Shown: piece by piece, positions 38,759 to 48,499 of the stretch | How positions within the stretch are numbered: the stretch's first letter is position 1 | How the letters are laid out: each line of letters begins with the position of its first letter | From: Pseudoduganella aquatica | GTDB taxonomy: Bacteria; Pseudomonadota; Gammaproteobacteria; Burkholderiales; Burkholderiaceae_D | Assembly (NCBI RefSeq): GCF_009857595.1 | Contig: NZ_WWCU01000006.1 | Coordinates: 124,001 to 188,000, forward strand | Direction of reading: 5' to 3' | DNA: 64,000 nt | Position numbers and translations under genes: made by a program | Notes under the pieces: generated by a model | The model's database searches: none | Told to the model about the DNA's origin: nothing | The model's input: the letters and a program-made list of their open reading frames with translations, nothing else

Positions 38759-39124
38759 TTAGGCCGAGAACGACGAACCGCAGCCGCAGGTCGAGGTGGC
38801 GTTCGGGTTCTTGATGACGAATTGCGCGCCTTCCAGGTCGTCCTTGTAGTCGATTTCCGCGCCGATCAGGTACTGGTAGCTCATGGAGTCGATCAGCAGC
38901 TGCACGCCGTTCTTGTCCATGGTGGTGTCGTCTTCGTTGACGATTTCATCAAACGTGAAACCGTACTGGAAGCCCGAGCAGCCGCCACCCTGCACGAATA
39001 CGCGCAGTTTCAGGTCTGGATTGCCCTCTTCTTCGATCAGCTGCGCAACTTTCTGCGCGGCGCTGTCGGTGAATACGATAGGGACCGGGATTACTTCGTC
39101 TTGCACTTCGGCTACTGCATTCAT
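38759..39124 (-). CDS. erpA: Iron-sulfur cluster insertion protein ErpA
   Basis: A-type carrier delivering Fe-S clusters to targets such as the isoprenoid enzymes IspG/IspH. 121 residues. The three ligand cysteines are present in [12 protein letters not shown] and STCGCGSSF. The acidic N-terminal extension ([20 protein letters not shown]) is typical of betaproteobacteria. It converges with anmK and is downstream of argC and the small coiled-coil protein on the same strand. Confidence 0.96.
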   Translation of the reverse strand: MNAVAEVQDEVIPVPIVFTDSAAQKVAQLIEEEGNPDLKLRVFVQGGGCSGFQYGFTFDEIVNEDDTTMDKNGVQLLIDSMSYQYLIGAEIDYKDDLEGAQFVIKNPNATSTCGCGSSFSA

Positions 39125-39180
39125 GTGCTACTCCTAAAAATTCATACGGCCATTATAGACCTTAGTCCGGACTCATGCTG

Positions 39181-39525
39181 TCAAGGCTTGATTTCCTGTA
39201 CGGGCTTTGGTTCCGGGGCAACAATTTTTGCTTCCTGGCCCGGCAGCGGCAAGCCGGCTTTCTTGACGATGGCCTGCAGCGCGTCGCGCTCGGCGGTCAT
39301 TTGCGCCAGTTCGGCCTGCACCTGCGCCAGCTGCTGCTCCGGCGTGGGCGCGCCCCGGCTGACGCCAAAGATGCGTCCGCCCAGGTCCACGCCCCATACC
39401 AGCAGCACGCCGCCCAGCGCCAGCACCACGGCCACGCCGGCGATGCGCGCCAGCAGCGGCGCTTTGCGTTCCACCAGGACGGTGGGCGGGGCCGAGGCGC
39501 CGCTGCCTTGCCATTTTTTCGCCAC
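39181..39525 (-). CDS. Small single-pass membrane protein with coiled coil, unknown
   Basis: Unrecognised 114-residue protein. A cytoplasmic start (MAKKWQGSGASAPPTVLVER) leads into one transmembrane helix (IAGVAVVLALGGVLLVWGV, near 28-47). A coiled-coil stretch follows (EQQLAQVQAELAQMTAERDA), then a Pro/Lys tail (PEPKPVQEIKP). The arrangement recalls small periplasmic-facing scaffold or division proteins, but no family is recognised. It begins 3 bases after the argC stop, so it is co-transcribed with argC; many Burkholderiales have a bactofilin gene in this position and this one is not a bactofilin. Confidence 0.7.
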   Translation of the reverse strand: MAKKWQGSGASAPPTVLVERKAPLLARIAGVAVVLALGGVLLVWGVDLGGRIFGVSRGAPTPEQQLAQVQAELAQMTAERDALQAIVKKAGLPLPGQEAKIVAPEPKPVQEIKP

Positions 39526-39528
39526 TGT

Positions 39529-40566
39529 TTATGGCATCAGGGCGATGTTGTCCAGGCCCATGCCTTCTTCCAGGCCGAACATCAGGTTCATGCACTGCAC
39601 GGCCTGGCCGGATGCGCCCTTGACCAGGTTGTCCTGCACCACCAGCACGATGACGGTGTTGCCGTTGTCCGGACGGTGCAGCGCCAGGCGCAGCGTGTTG
39701 GCGCCGCGCGTGCTGCGGGTTTCCGGGTGCGAGCCGAACGGCATCACGTCCACGAAAGGCTGGTCCTTGTAGGCGTCTTCGAACAGGGCCTGCAGTTCCT
39801 CGTTGCTCACGTCCTTGGTCAGGCGCGCGTACAGCGTGGAGTGCATGCCGCGTATCATCGGCACCAGGTGGGGCGTGAAGATCAGGTTGACCTTGTCGCT
39901 GCTGAAACGCTGCAGCTGGGCCACCGTCTCCGGCGTGTGGCGGTGGCCGGACACGCCGTAGGCCTTGAAGTTGTCGCTGGACTCGGAGAACAGGATGCCG
40001 ATCTCGGCCTTGCGGCCCGCGCCGGACACGCCGGACTTGCAGTCGGCGATCAGGTTGCCCGCGTCGATGATGCCGGCCTTGAGCAGCGGCACGAAGCCCA
40101 GCTGCATGGTGGTCGGGTAGCAGCCCGGGTTGGCGATCAGCTTGGCGGCCTTGATGTCTTCGCGGTTCAGCTCCGGCAGGCCGTACACGGCCTCCTCGAT
40201 CAGTTGCGGCGCGGTATGGGGAATCTTGTACGTCTTTTCAAATACGGCCTGGTCCTTGATGCGGAAGTCCGCCGCCAGGTCGATCACTTTCACGCCGGCT
40301 TTCAGCAGCGCGGGCGCCTGCTCCATGGCCACGCCATGCGGGGTGGCGAAGAACACCACGTCGCACTGGGCCAGGTCGACCTTGTCCGGCGCCGAAAACG
40401 CCAGCTTGACGCGGCCTCGCAGGGAAGGATACATGTCAGCCACCGGCAAGCCGTCCTCTTTGCGCGACGTAATCGCCGTCAGCTGCACTTGAGGGTGGAC
40501 GGCCAACAATCGCAGCAGTTCCACTCCGGTGTATCCGGTGCCGCCGACGATGCCAACTTTGATCAT
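39529..40566 (-). CDS. argC: N-acetyl-gamma-glutamyl-phosphate reductase
   Basis: NADPH-dependent third step of arginine synthesis. 345 residues, starting [20 protein letters not shown] with AAGGAAAG upstream; in-frame codons further up read through the rpsI terminator and are not used. Catalytic Cys in [15 protein letters not shown] and His in [12 protein letters not shown]. It follows the rpsI terminator on the same strand and should have its own promoter in the 50 bases between. Confidence 0.95.
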   Translation of the reverse strand: MIKVGIVGGTGYTGVELLRLLAVHPQVQLTAITSRKEDGLPVADMYPSLRGRVKLAFSAPDKVDLAQCDVVFFATPHGVAMEQAPALLKAGVKVIDLAADFRIKDQAVFEKTYKIPHTAPQLIEEAVYGLPELNREDIKAAKLIANPGCYPTTMQLGFVPLLKAGIIDAGNLIADCKSGVSGAGRKAEIGILFSESSDNFKAYGVSGHRHTPETVAQLQRFSSDKVNLIFTPHLVPMIRGMHSTLYARLTKDVSNEELQALFEDAYKDQPFVDVMPFGSHPETRSTRGANTLRLALHRPDNGNTVIVLVVQDNLVKGASGQAVQCMNLMFGLEEGMGLDNIALMP

Positions 40567-40618
40567 GTTCTTTCCTTGGGAGTTAAATAAAGAGGGGACG
40601 CCCATTTTAGCAGGGCTG

Positions 40619-40650
40619 AAAAAAAGCCGCCCGGCGTACCGGGCGGCTTT
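40619..40650 (-). terminator. Rho-independent terminator after rpsI
   Basis: Perfect 12-bp stem AAAGCCGCCCGG/CCGGGCGGCTTT, loop CGTA, with seven Ts following on the minus strand. It ends the rplM-rpsI transcript 40 bases after the rpsI stop. Confidence 0.93.
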
Positions 40651-40690
40651 CTCGCCAGCATGCGCCGCAGCGCACGCTGTATGAAGCAAA

Positions 40691-41083
40691 TTAACGCTTC
40701 GAGAATTGCTTTGCGCGACGTGCTTTGCGCAGACCAACTTTTTTACGCTCAACTTCGCGAGCATCGCGAGTGACGAAGCCGGCACGTGCCAGGTCGCCCT
40801 TCAGAGCTGCATCGTAGTCGATCAGTGCGCGGGTGATGCCGTGACGAACAGCACCAGCCTGGCCGGACTCGCCGCCGCCGTGTACGTTGACTTTGATGTC
40901 GAAACGTTCAACGTTGCCGGTCAGTTCCAGTGGTTGACGGATGACCATCAGGCCGGTTTCGCGGGAGAAGTACTCAGCCGCTGGCTTGCCGTTAACGATG
41001 ATTTGGCCAGTGCCTGCCTTGATGAACACGCGAGCCACTGCACTCTTGCGACGGCCGGTGCCGTAGTTGTAGTTACCGATCAT
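40691..41083 (-). CDS. rpsI: 30S ribosomal protein S9
   Basis: Head protein of the small subunit whose C-terminal tail reaches the P-site tRNA. 130 residues: [40 protein letters not shown], and the basic end [12 protein letters not shown], with the expected terminal Lys-Arg. It follows rplM by 9 bases in the universal L13-S9 operon. Confidence 0.98.
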   Translation of the reverse strand: MIGNYNYGTGRRKSAVARVFIKAGTGQIIVNGKPAAEYFSRETGLMVIRQPLELTGNVERFDIKVNVHGGGESGQAGAVRHGITRALIDYDAALKGDLARAGFVTRDAREVERKKVGLRKARRAKQFSKR

Positions 41084-41092
41084 GTCAGTTCC

Positions 41093-41521
41093 TTAGATTT
41101 CGAGTGCTTTAGGTTGCTGAGCAGCGTGTGGGTGCGAACCCTCGGCGTATACTTTCAGCTTCTTGATCATGGCGTAGCCCAGTGGGCCTTTAGGCAGCAT
41201 GCCCTTGACAGCCTTTTCGAGAGCACGGCCTGGGAAACGCTGTTGCATTTTCAGGAAGTTGGTCTCGTAGATGCCGCCTGGGTAGCCCGAGTGACGGTAG
41301 TAGGTCTTCTCGGTTGCTTTGGTACCGGTCACGCGCAGTTTGCCTGCGTTGATGATGACGATGAAGTCACCGGTGTCGACGTGAGGGGTGAACTCTGGCT
41401 TATGCTTGCCGCGCAGTCGGCGTGCCACTTCGCTGGCAACACGGCCGAGGACTTTGTCCGTCGCGTCAATCACGAACCAATCGCGCTGGACTTCATGGCC
41501 CTTAGCGGAAAAAGTTTTCAT
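41093..41521 (-). CDS. rplM: 50S ribosomal protein L13
   Basis: Early-assembly large-subunit protein. 142 residues: [58 protein letters not shown] and [20 protein letters not shown]. It opens the rplM-rpsI operon; the strong promoter at 41632-41661 gives a leader of about 100 bases. In other bacteria this operon is fed back by L13 on its leader; nothing specific is proven here. Confidence 0.98.
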   Translation of the reverse strand: MKTFSAKGHEVQRDWFVIDATDKVLGRVASEVARRLRGKHKPEFTPHVDTGDFIVIINAGKLRVTGTKATEKTYYRHSGYPGGIYETNFLKMQQRFPGRALEKAVKGMLPKGPLGYAMIKKLKVYAEGSHPHAAQQPKALEI

Positions 41522-41631
41522 GTTATGACTTTCTGTGAAAGATAAAAACGCTCATCTGGTGGTTCCGCCCCGGTGTTGCAGCGGACGCATCCTTGTTGTT
41601 TACTTTCCCTGAGCGAACGGGAAAGCCGGCA

Positions 41632-41661
41632 ATTATAACCCCCACCGGCCACGCCCGTCAA
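41632..41661 (-). promoter_or_regulatory. Strong sigma-70 promoter of rplM-rpsI
   Basis: TTGACG and TATAAT on the minus strand, 18 bases apart, followed by a GC-rich discriminator (TGCCGGC), as expected for a ribosomal-protein promoter under stringent control. The start of transcription would be near 41625. Confidence 0.85.
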
Positions 41662-41812
41662 GCCGACTTTGGTCTGGCAGGACGTACGCTGGCTGCACCC
41701 GGCCTCGCACTGCTCTAAAGACAAGCCCCTTCGCCCTTCGCTCGGGGCGCACTCCCGGAAGCGCTCGAAACGGAGTCGGCGTATCATCGCCTCCTACCGT
41801 TTGCATGGCTGG

Positions 41813-42106
41813 TTAAAATATCTGAAGTGCCAGGCCTGTTATCACCAAAACCGCCCCAATAGTCCCCAACAAAGAAAACCAGACTGGACTGTCGACTTTC
41901 TGAATAGCAGATAAATTCTCTTTGCGGACATGCCAAAGCGCAATCACATCATCGGTGCTGCACAAGGCGACGTAAATCGAAAATCCGATATTTACCAAGC
42001 CATGCCCAGGCTTCCCACCGAGAACAGACGCAACCCCGGAATACAAAATGAAAATTGACAATGTTCGAAGGAAAACTTTACAAATGCGAATCTTATTTAA
42101 TTTCAT
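41813..42106 (-). CDS. Small AT-rich membrane protein, unknown
   Basis: Unrecognised 97-residue protein with three hydrophobic segments: near residues 12-28 (LRTLSIFILYSGVASVL), 36-50 (LVNIGFSIYVALCST) and 74-95 (VWFSLLGTIGAVLVITGLAL). The base composition is far lower in G+C than neighbouring genes and the start (MKLNKIRICKV) is rich in Lys/Ile codons seldom used here, suggesting recent acquisition. There is no good ribosome binding site (ACTAGAAA before the ATG). It lies between the rplM promoter region and the NHL-repeat gene, same strand as both, with about 70 bases to the latter. Confidence 0.55.
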   Translation of the reverse strand: MKLNKIRICKVFLRTLSIFILYSGVASVLGGKPGHGLVNIGFSIYVALCSTDDVIALWHVRKENLSAIQKVDSPVWFSLLGTIGAVLVITGLALQIF

Positions 42107-42175
42107 TTTCTAGTAAGGCTTTGATTTCGAGGGGACAAGTCAGCACTGAAGCAGATACAACCACAAACACCTCGA

Positions 42176-44365
42176 TCAGTAGCTATACACGTTCACGACG
42201 TTGAAGGTGGTGTCCGGCACGTAGACGTTCCCCTTGTGGGCATAGATAAAGAACGGCATCCACACGCCGCCCGCCTCCGGATATTTCTTGAACACCAGAT
42301 CGCCCGTCTTGTACGTCAGCGTGTTTTCGCCGATCTTGAACACCTTCAGCGCGCGGTTCACCAGGTCGTTGACGATGAGGTTGTCGTCCTCGTCGATGCA
42401 CAGGCTGGCCGGGAGATAGAATTTTTCATAATCTTTCTCCAGGTCGTCGCAATAGCCGGCTTGGCCGTAGCTCCACAGGCTCTTGCCGTCGCGGCCGAAC
42501 ACGCGGATGCAGTTGTTGAACTGGTCGCACACGAACAGGCGGTCCTGCGTATCCACGTCCATGTCGCACGGCGTGAACGAGGCCAGCGGCTTGCCGTCCT
42601 CCTCCCACACGAAATTCCGGACGAAGCTGACGATGCCGGTGGCCTGCAGCTGCCACTGGGAGATGCGGTTGTTGAGCGAATCGGCAATATAGATCTCGCC
42701 GTGGCTGTTCACCGTGATGCCTTGCGGCGCCTTCAGCGTGCCCTCGCCGCCCACGCCTTCGCGGCCGAAGGGCACGCCGTAGTTCAGCAAATGCCCGTTC
42801 GGTCCGTACTGGTACATGGACACCGTGCACATATTGAAATTGGTGATGAAGATCAGCGGCGTGCCGGGGCAGACCTGGCCCAGCAGCGGCTGCGACGGGT
42901 AGTAGGCCGTCATGGCGATGTCGCCGGGCGTGAAGAAGCCGCGCACCATGTCCTGCAGCTGCGCATAGGGATTGACGGCGGTGTTGAAGGTCTTCAGGCA
43001 CCAGTTGCCGGAATCGATGTTGTACGAGGACGTGCCCACATGGGCCAGCGGATCCAGCCCGGCGGGCTTGAGCACGTGGTCGTACCAGTACTGGTAGACG
43101 CCGGCCGCGGTCTTGGCCCAGCCGTCCCACCAGTTGCGGGCCGGTAGCACGCCATCGCCCTTGCGGTTGGGGTCGACACGGATCACCGAGGTCATGCAGT
43201 TGAACTGCGAGGTGGCCAGGGCGCGGGAGGCGTTGTCGCGGCGGTGGCCCACGGTGTCGAGCAGCACGGCCACGGTGGGCAGGCTGTCGTCGATGATGTT
43301 GATGCTCACATGCAGCACCGTGGAGGCGAACGGCTCGCTGATGTAATAGGTGTTCTTTTCCTTGCCCGCGCAGATCTGGTAGGGGCCGACAAAGACGCGG
43401 TCTTCCAGCGCGCCGTAGATCAGGTCGTTATAGGAATGCACAGGCTCGGGCTCGTGGTTCCACATGGGCAGCATGCCCATCACCTTCTCCTGCAGCTTGC
43501 CTTCCGGGTTGTAGACCATGATGGCGTTTTCCACCTGGCCCGGCACGAAGACGTAGTCGTCGATCACGCACACCGAGCGCATCACATTGAACTTGCCGAT
43601 GCCGGTGGGCTGGCCGAAGCCGTGCAGCAGCGCGGTTTCCTTGGTGGCCTGCACGGTTTCGTTCTTGATGGGCCAGGCCGTGTCTATCTTCAGGATTTCG
43701 TAGTAGCCGGTGTTGGCCAGGTAGAGGTTGCCTTTCGAGTCGCTGGCCAGGCCTTGCGGCCACAGCAGTTCGTGGGTGCTGTCCAGGTCTTGCACGGCGC
43801 GGAACTGCAGCACGAAGTCGCCTTCCAGCGTAAATTTCACGCAGCGGCTGCGCACGTCGCCCTCGGTGTGGAAGAACTCGTCGGCCACGTAGATGTAGTG
43901 CTCGCCGTCCGCTTCCTTGATCACGGTGATGCCGTTCGGGTCGGACAGCGGCAGGAAGTTTTTGCTGGCGACGTTGCCGAAGGCGAACTGGAAGTCCGCG
44001 CTGTGCTCGTCGTATTCAAACGCCACCACGCGGCCGTTGCCCATGTCGGTGCAATACATGATGTCGTCGGTGGGATGCGGGCACAGGTGGAAGGGCATGA
44101 GCAGGCGCTGGTCCAGGCCGGTGCTGCCCGGGATGCCGTCGATCACATGCAGCAGCGTGCCGAAGTCGGCGGTGAAGACCAGCACGCGGCTGTTGCCGGT
44201 GTCGCACACCCAGACGTGGTTGTAGTTGTCGCGCGCAACGCCGACCGGGGAATTCATGGTGAAGTCGTCCGGCAGCTCGCCGCTCTTGGTCATGCCGGGC
44301 AAGGCCAACTCGCCGTAGTGGCACAGGTGCTTGAAACCGGTCTCGGATGCAGTCATGTTGTTCAT
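42176..44365 (-). CDS. Large NHL-repeat (beta-propeller) protein, unknown function
   Basis: A 729-residue protein with no signal peptide or transmembrane helix. NHL-type blades recur at the N-terminal side (SPVGVARDNYNHVWVCDTGN, LLWPQGLASDSKGNLYLANT) and at the C-terminal side (APQGITVNSHGEIYIADSLN, PCDMDVDTQDRLFVCDQFN, PASLCIDEDDNLIVNDLVN). They suggest two propellers joined by a middle region (about 360-500) rich in Trp and aromatic residues (NWWDGWAKTAAGVYQYWYDH). It holds about 16 cysteines, unusual for a presumed cytosolic protein. The start has AGGTAGG 4 bases upstream; a second ATG follows three codons later. It is monocistronic or pairs with the small AT-rich gene. NHL propellers usually bind proteins, RNA or small molecules, sometimes as lyases; no activity can be assigned. 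Confidence 0.8.
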   Translation of the reverse strand: MNNMTASETGFKHLCHYGELALPGMTKSGELPDDFTMNSPVGVARDNYNHVWVCDTGNSRVLVFTADFGTLLHVIDGIPGSTGLDQRLLMPFHLCPHPTDDIMYCTDMGNGRVVAFEYDEHSADFQFAFGNVASKNFLPLSDPNGITVIKEADGEHYIYVADEFFHTEGDVRSRCVKFTLEGDFVLQFRAVQDLDSTHELLWPQGLASDSKGNLYLANTGYYEILKIDTAWPIKNETVQATKETALLHGFGQPTGIGKFNVMRSVCVIDDYVFVPGQVENAIMVYNPEGKLQEKVMGMLPMWNHEPEPVHSYNDLIYGALEDRVFVGPYQICAGKEKNTYYISEPFASTVLHVSINIIDDSLPTVAVLLDTVGHRRDNASRALATSQFNCMTSVIRVDPNRKGDGVLPARNWWDGWAKTAAGVYQYWYDHVLKPAGLDPLAHVGTSSYNIDSGNWCLKTFNTAVNPYAQLQDMVRGFFTPGDIAMTAYYPSQPLLGQVCPGTPLIFITNFNMCTVSMYQYGPNGHLLNYGVPFGREGVGGEGTLKAPQGITVNSHGEIYIADSLNNRISQWQLQATGIVSFVRNFVWEEDGKPLASFTPCDMDVDTQDRLFVCDQFNNCIRVFGRDGKSLWSYGQAGYCDDLEKDYEKFYLPASLCIDEDDNLIVNDLVNRALKVFKIGENTLTYKTGDLVFKKYPEAGGVWMPFFIYAHKGNVYVPDTTFNVVNVYSY

Positions 44366-44598
44366 GGTACCTACCTGTATGAAAGGGATAGATGGAGAAG
44401 CGGACGCGCATCAGTATGCGAGATTGCGTGGTTCACGGCAATAATTATGTTGCAGTGCATTGCAGATGAATACCCACTGGCGATTGGCTCTTTTTCAGCG
44501 GAAGATGCGGCACCGCAACAAGGAGTAGATGCTGGCGCAAAGCGCGGCCGGCTTTGCTCCATTACAATAGTGGCAAAGTTTTTTTACGGAGAGATGAA

Positions 44599-45021
44599 AT
44601 GGAATGCAAAGTCAGCTGGAACGGCCCGTCCGGGATGAGTTTCTTGGCCCAGACCGGCTCCGGCCACCTGGTGAATATGGACGGGGCGCCGGAGGGCGGC
44701 GGCCACAACCTGGCGCCGCGCCCGATGGAGATGGTGTTGCTGGGCACGGGCGGCTGCACCGCCTATGACGTGGTGCTGATCCTGAAGCGCGGCCGCGAAG
44801 ACGTGCGCGGCTGCGACGTGACGCTGAAGGCTGAACGCGCCGATACCGATCCGAAAGTGTTCACCAAGATCCATTTCCACTTCACCGTGACCGGCAAGAA
44901 CCTGAAGCAGACCACGGTGGAGCGCGCGGTGTCGCTGTCGCACGACAAGTACTGCTCGGCGTCCATCATGCTGGCCAAGACGGCCGAGATCACGCATTCC
45001 TACGAGATCGTGGAAGGCTGA
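44599..45021 (+). CDS. OsmC family protein
   Basis: A 140-residue peroxide-reducing or related OsmC/Ohr-fold protein. Both reactive cysteines are present (C53 in LLGTGGCTAYDVV and C119 in SHDKYCSASIML), with Glu44 in PRPMEMVL; this is the YhfA-like branch. The start MECKVSWNGPSG has GGAGAG 5 bases before it. Downstream two copies of the dispersed palindrome separate it from the convergent coq7 gene. Confidence 0.92.
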   Translation: MECKVSWNGPSGMSFLAQTGSGHLVNMDGAPEGGGHNLAPRPMEMVLLGTGGCTAYDVVLILKRGREDVRGCDVTLKAERADTDPKVFTKIHFHFTVTGKNLKQTTVERAVSLSHDKYCSASIMLAKTAEITHSYEIVEG

Positions 45022-45023
45022 GA

Positions 45024-45055
45024 TGGCGGGTTACGCTACGCTAACCCGCCCTACG
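45024..45055. repeat. Dispersed palindromic repeat, copy F (reverse)
   Basis: TGGCGGGTTACGC then GCTAACCCGCCCTACG, 2 bases past the osmC-type stop. Opposed to copy G. Confidence 0.85.
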
Positions 45056-45080
45056 CAATGGTCCGGTATTTGGTGAATTC

Positions 45081-45114
45081 GTAGGGCGGGTTAGGGCGGA
45101 GCCCGTAACCCGCC
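45081..45114. repeat. Dispersed palindromic repeat, copy G (forward)
   Basis: GTAGGGCGGGTTAGGGC then GCCCGTAACCCGCC, 4 bases from the coq7 stop. The F/G pair has the same order and orientation as the D/E pair. Confidence 0.85.
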
Positions 45115-45118
45115 GGCA

Positions 45119-45763
45119 TTAAATGTAATACGCGGTACTGGTCATCAGCTTGCCCATGGCCGTCATGGCCAGGCGCGCCGGCAGGGGCGCGGTTTCCGCC
45201 CCCATCTCCTGCGCGGCGGCGCCGTGCGCCACCTCGTCCACCCGCATCTGCTCGACAATGGCGCGCGACTTGGCGTCCTGCGGCGGCAGCTTGTCCAGGT
45301 GGCTGGCCAGATGCGCCTCCACCTGGCGCTCGGTCTCCACCACAAAGCCCAGGCTGCGCGCGTCGCCCAGCACGGCTGCCACCGTGCCCAGCGCATAGGC
45401 GCCCGCATAAAACAGCGGATTGAGCATGCTGATCTGCGAGCCCAGCTCGCCCAGGCGCTGCGCGGTCCAGGCCAGGTGGTCCTCTTCCTCGCGCGAGGCA
45501 ATTTCAAACTGCCGGCGGATCTCCTCGCTGCGCGCAAAGCGCCCTTGCGAGTTGTACAGCGCCTGCGCCATCACTTCGCCCACGTGGTTCACGCGCATCA
45601 GCCCGGCGGCGTGGCGCTGCTCGGACTCGCTCAGCGCCGCATCGGCCGCATGTGCGGCGGGATTCGGGCGCGAGGCCGAGGCCACGCCAGCCACCACGCG
45701 CAGCGCCTTGTCGGCGCTGGCAATGAAACGGTCCAGTGGAGTATGGAAATGGTTTGCTGCCAT
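45119..45763 (-). CDS. coq7: 2-polyprenyl-3-methyl-6-methoxy-1,4-benzoquinone monooxygenase
   Basis: Di-iron hydroxylase for the last ring hydroxylation in ubiquinone synthesis, an inner-membrane-associated protein. 214 residues with four-helix-bundle ligands: [56 protein letters not shown] and [16 protein letters not shown], i.e. the Glu and ExxH pairs of the ferritin-like site. It starts [13 protein letters not shown], with AGAACACC upstream. It shares the 36-base gap and strand with the unknown gene before it. Confidence 0.95.
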   Translation of the reverse strand: MAANHFHTPLDRFIASADKALRVVAGVASASRPNPAAHAADAALSESEQRHAAGLMRVNHVGEVMAQALYNSQGRFARSEEIRRQFEIASREEEDHLAWTAQRLGELGSQISMLNPLFYAGAYALGTVAAVLGDARSLGFVVETERQVEAHLASHLDKLPPQDAKSRAIVEQMRVDEVAHGAAAQEMGAETAPLPARLAMTAMGKLMTSTAYYI

Positions 45764-45798
45764 GGTGTTCTGCTCAAGCTGGTTCAGAAAGCACCATT

Positions 45799-46254
45799 TT
45801 ACACCCCGCCTTCCCTCTCCTCGCGCAGGATGCGCTGGCGCTCTATCCAGTCCGCCACCGGCCCGCGCACGTCGATGCCGGACAAATCCTTGGCCACGCC
45901 CAGGTTCAGCCCCAGCAGGAAGGGAATGCTGTCGACCGGCACCGCGTCGCAATAGTCGCTGAAGGCGCGCAGGAAGCGCGCAGACTCCACCACCTTGATC
46001 ACCTTTTCGCCGCTCAGGTACTGCAGGATGCTGGTGATGCTGTGGCCCTTGCCAATGGCATGGTAGATGAAGCGGTTGTATTCCTTGTCCAGGCGCTTGA
46101 AGTCCAGGGTCTCCTTGGTCATCAGTCCGGACAGGTAATGCAGGCCCAGCGCCACCCGGAAGAAACCGGTGGCTTCGGACACGGTGGTGCCGCAGCGCGT
46201 TACCGCGAGGATCTTTTCCTTGGTGGCTGTGTCGATCAACAGACTGTTTTTCAT
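45799..46254 (-). CDS. Conserved-looking soluble protein, unknown
   Basis: Unrecognised 151-residue protein, mostly helical by composition. Features: [80 protein letters not shown], and a charged C-terminus ending EREGGV. It has no signal peptide or transmembrane helix. I chose the start [10 protein letters not shown]; upstream in-frame ATGs run over a region that reads as promoter. It sits between the ABC export operon (divergent) and coq7 (downstream, same strand). No link to ubiquinone is evident. Confidence 0.65.
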   Translation of the reverse strand: MKNSLLIDTATKEKILAVTRCGTTVSEATGFFRVALGLHYLSGLMTKETLDFKRLDKEYNRFIYHAIGKGHSITSILQYLSGEKVIKVVESARFLRAFSDYCDAVPVDSIPFLLGLNLGVAKDLSGIDVRGPVADWIERQRILREEREGGV

Positions 46255-46352
46255 AGTGGCACGACTATAGCAAGACAAAACCATTTTGTATCTTGCATGT
46301 GAGAATTTTGGCATGCTACCCTTGCTCACCATATTTACAACAGGACAATAAA

Positions 46353-47132
<780 letters not shown>

Positions 47133-47135
47133 GCC

Positions 47136-48332
47136 ATGTGGACCATTTACCTCAAGGAAATCCTGGAGCTGGCGCGCGACCGCAAGACCTTTATCTTCAC
47201 CGTGCTGATACCGGTGCTGGCCATGCCGCTGATCATGGGCGGCTTCAGCTATGTGTCCACCAATCTGTTCAACAAGGCGCGCACCGCCGAGCTGACCTAC
47301 GCCATGTTCGGCAAGGAATACGCGCCCGGCCTGGCGCAGCGTTTCACGGCCGAGCGCGGCTTCCGCGAAGTGCCGCTGGCCTCGCCCGAGCAGATCCGCA
47401 ACGCCATCGACAAGGACGTGATCAAGTTTGCGCTGGTGATCCCGCCGGCCTACCAGCAGCGCCTGCAAGGCAAGGAGCAGGCCAGCGTGGCGCTGCACTA
47501 CAACAGCGCGGTGAGCATGGACGTGATCCGCAAGCGCGTGTCGGCCGAGCTGGACGCGGTCAACGCCGAGCTGCGCGAGCACGAGCTGTCCGCGCTTAAC
47601 CTGAGCAAGAAGCAGCTCCGCTTCGCCCTCAATCCCGTCATGCTGGAGGAGCGCTCCACGGCGGGCAAGCGCGAGCAGATGGGCGCCGTGCTGGGCGGCC
47701 TGCTGCCCTACTTCCTGCTGATGGGCTGCCTGATGGCAGCCATGTACCCGGCCATCGACATGGGCGCCGGGGAAAAGGAACGCGGCACGCTGGAAACGCT
47801 GCTGCTGGCGCCGGTGCCGCGCAGCTCCATCGTGCTGGCCAAATTCCTGGTGCTGTTCAGCATAGGCCTGACCTCGTCCCTGCTCATGGTGGGCAGCATG
47901 AGCGTGCTGCTGTTCGCCTTCGGCAGCGCGGCGCCGGCCGGCGTGGCCGCCATGGTCAGCTCCATCGGCGCGCTGGACATGGCCATGCTGGCGCTGATGC
48001 TGGCGCCCACCGCCGCCATCTTCGCCTCGGTGCTGCTGTCGCTGTCCATCTACGCCAAGAGCTACAAGGAGGCGGCCGGGCTGATCTCGCCGCTGATGCT
48101 GCTGTCCCTGCTGCCGGTGATGGTGGCCCTGCTGCCGGGCGTGGAACTGAACTGGCTGTGGGCCATGGTGCCGCTGACCAATGTGGCGCTGGCCATGAAG
48201 GAACTGGTCAAGGGCACCATGGACTACCGCATGTTCGCCGTGATCCTGGTGTCGAGCACGGTCACGGCAGGCGCGCTGCTGGCCCTGTGCCGCTGGTGGT
48301 TCAGCCGCGAACAAGTGCTGTTCCGCAACTAG
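47136..48332 (+). CDS. ABC-2 type transporter permease (NatB-like)
   Basis: A 398-residue permease. TM1 near residue 18-38 (KTFIFTVLIPVLAMPLIMGG), then a large periplasmic loop of about 140 residues (ELTYAMFGKEYAPGLAQRFT..) and a C-terminal bundle of about five helices (LLPYFLLMGCLMAAMYPAID, SIGLTSSLLMVGSMSVLLFA, LALMLAPTAAIFASVLLSLS, SPLMLLSLLPVMVALLPG, MFAVILVSSTVTAGALLALC). It contains the ABC-2 signature GAGEKERGTLETLLLAPVPR. Partner ATPase is the preceding gene. Confidence 0.92.
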   Translation: MWTIYLKEILELARDRKTFIFTVLIPVLAMPLIMGGFSYVSTNLFNKARTAELTYAMFGKEYAPGLAQRFTAERGFREVPLASPEQIRNAIDKDVIKFALVIPPAYQQRLQGKEQASVALHYNSAVSMDVIRKRVSAELDAVNAELREHELSALNLSKKQLRFALNPVMLEERSTAGKREQMGAVLGGLLPYFLLMGCLMAAMYPAIDMGAGEKERGTLETLLLAPVPRSSIVLAKFLVLFSIGLTSSLLMVGSMSVLLFAFGSAAPAGVAAMVSSIGALDMAMLALMLAPTAAIFASVLLSLSIYAKSYKEAAGLISPLMLLSLLPVMVALLPGVELNWLWAMVPLTNVALAMKELVKGTMDYRMFAVILVSSTVTAGALLALCRWWFSREQVLFRN

Positions 48333-48499
48333 CCGCACGCGGTTCGCCCGGTAGCCCGTTCCCCGCTTTGGGCGCTCTGGAACCCTGATTTTGCCGACTG
48401 TCGCAATGAAGCCACCGCTCAGCGGCAATTTCAATACAATGCCAACATTGAATAGTGGTATGTCCTGTTGCGGTGCAGCAGGACACGACAGGAGTCAGC

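Noticed and set aside
41518..41787. 90-codon minus-strand frame over the rplM leader
   Set aside because: It spans the clear TTGACG/TATAAT promoter of rplM and overlaps the rplM start; composition is Arg/Cys-rich without pattern.
41522..41812. The 290-base stretch upstream of rplM as a possible hidden gene
   Set aside because: Apart from the promoter and the rplM leader, I see no coding pattern or tRNA-like fold in it.
42236..44638. Two long frames on the + strand opposite the NHL-repeat gene
   Set aside because: The minus-strand product shows repeated NHL motifs with good codon usage; the opposite frames do not resemble proteins.
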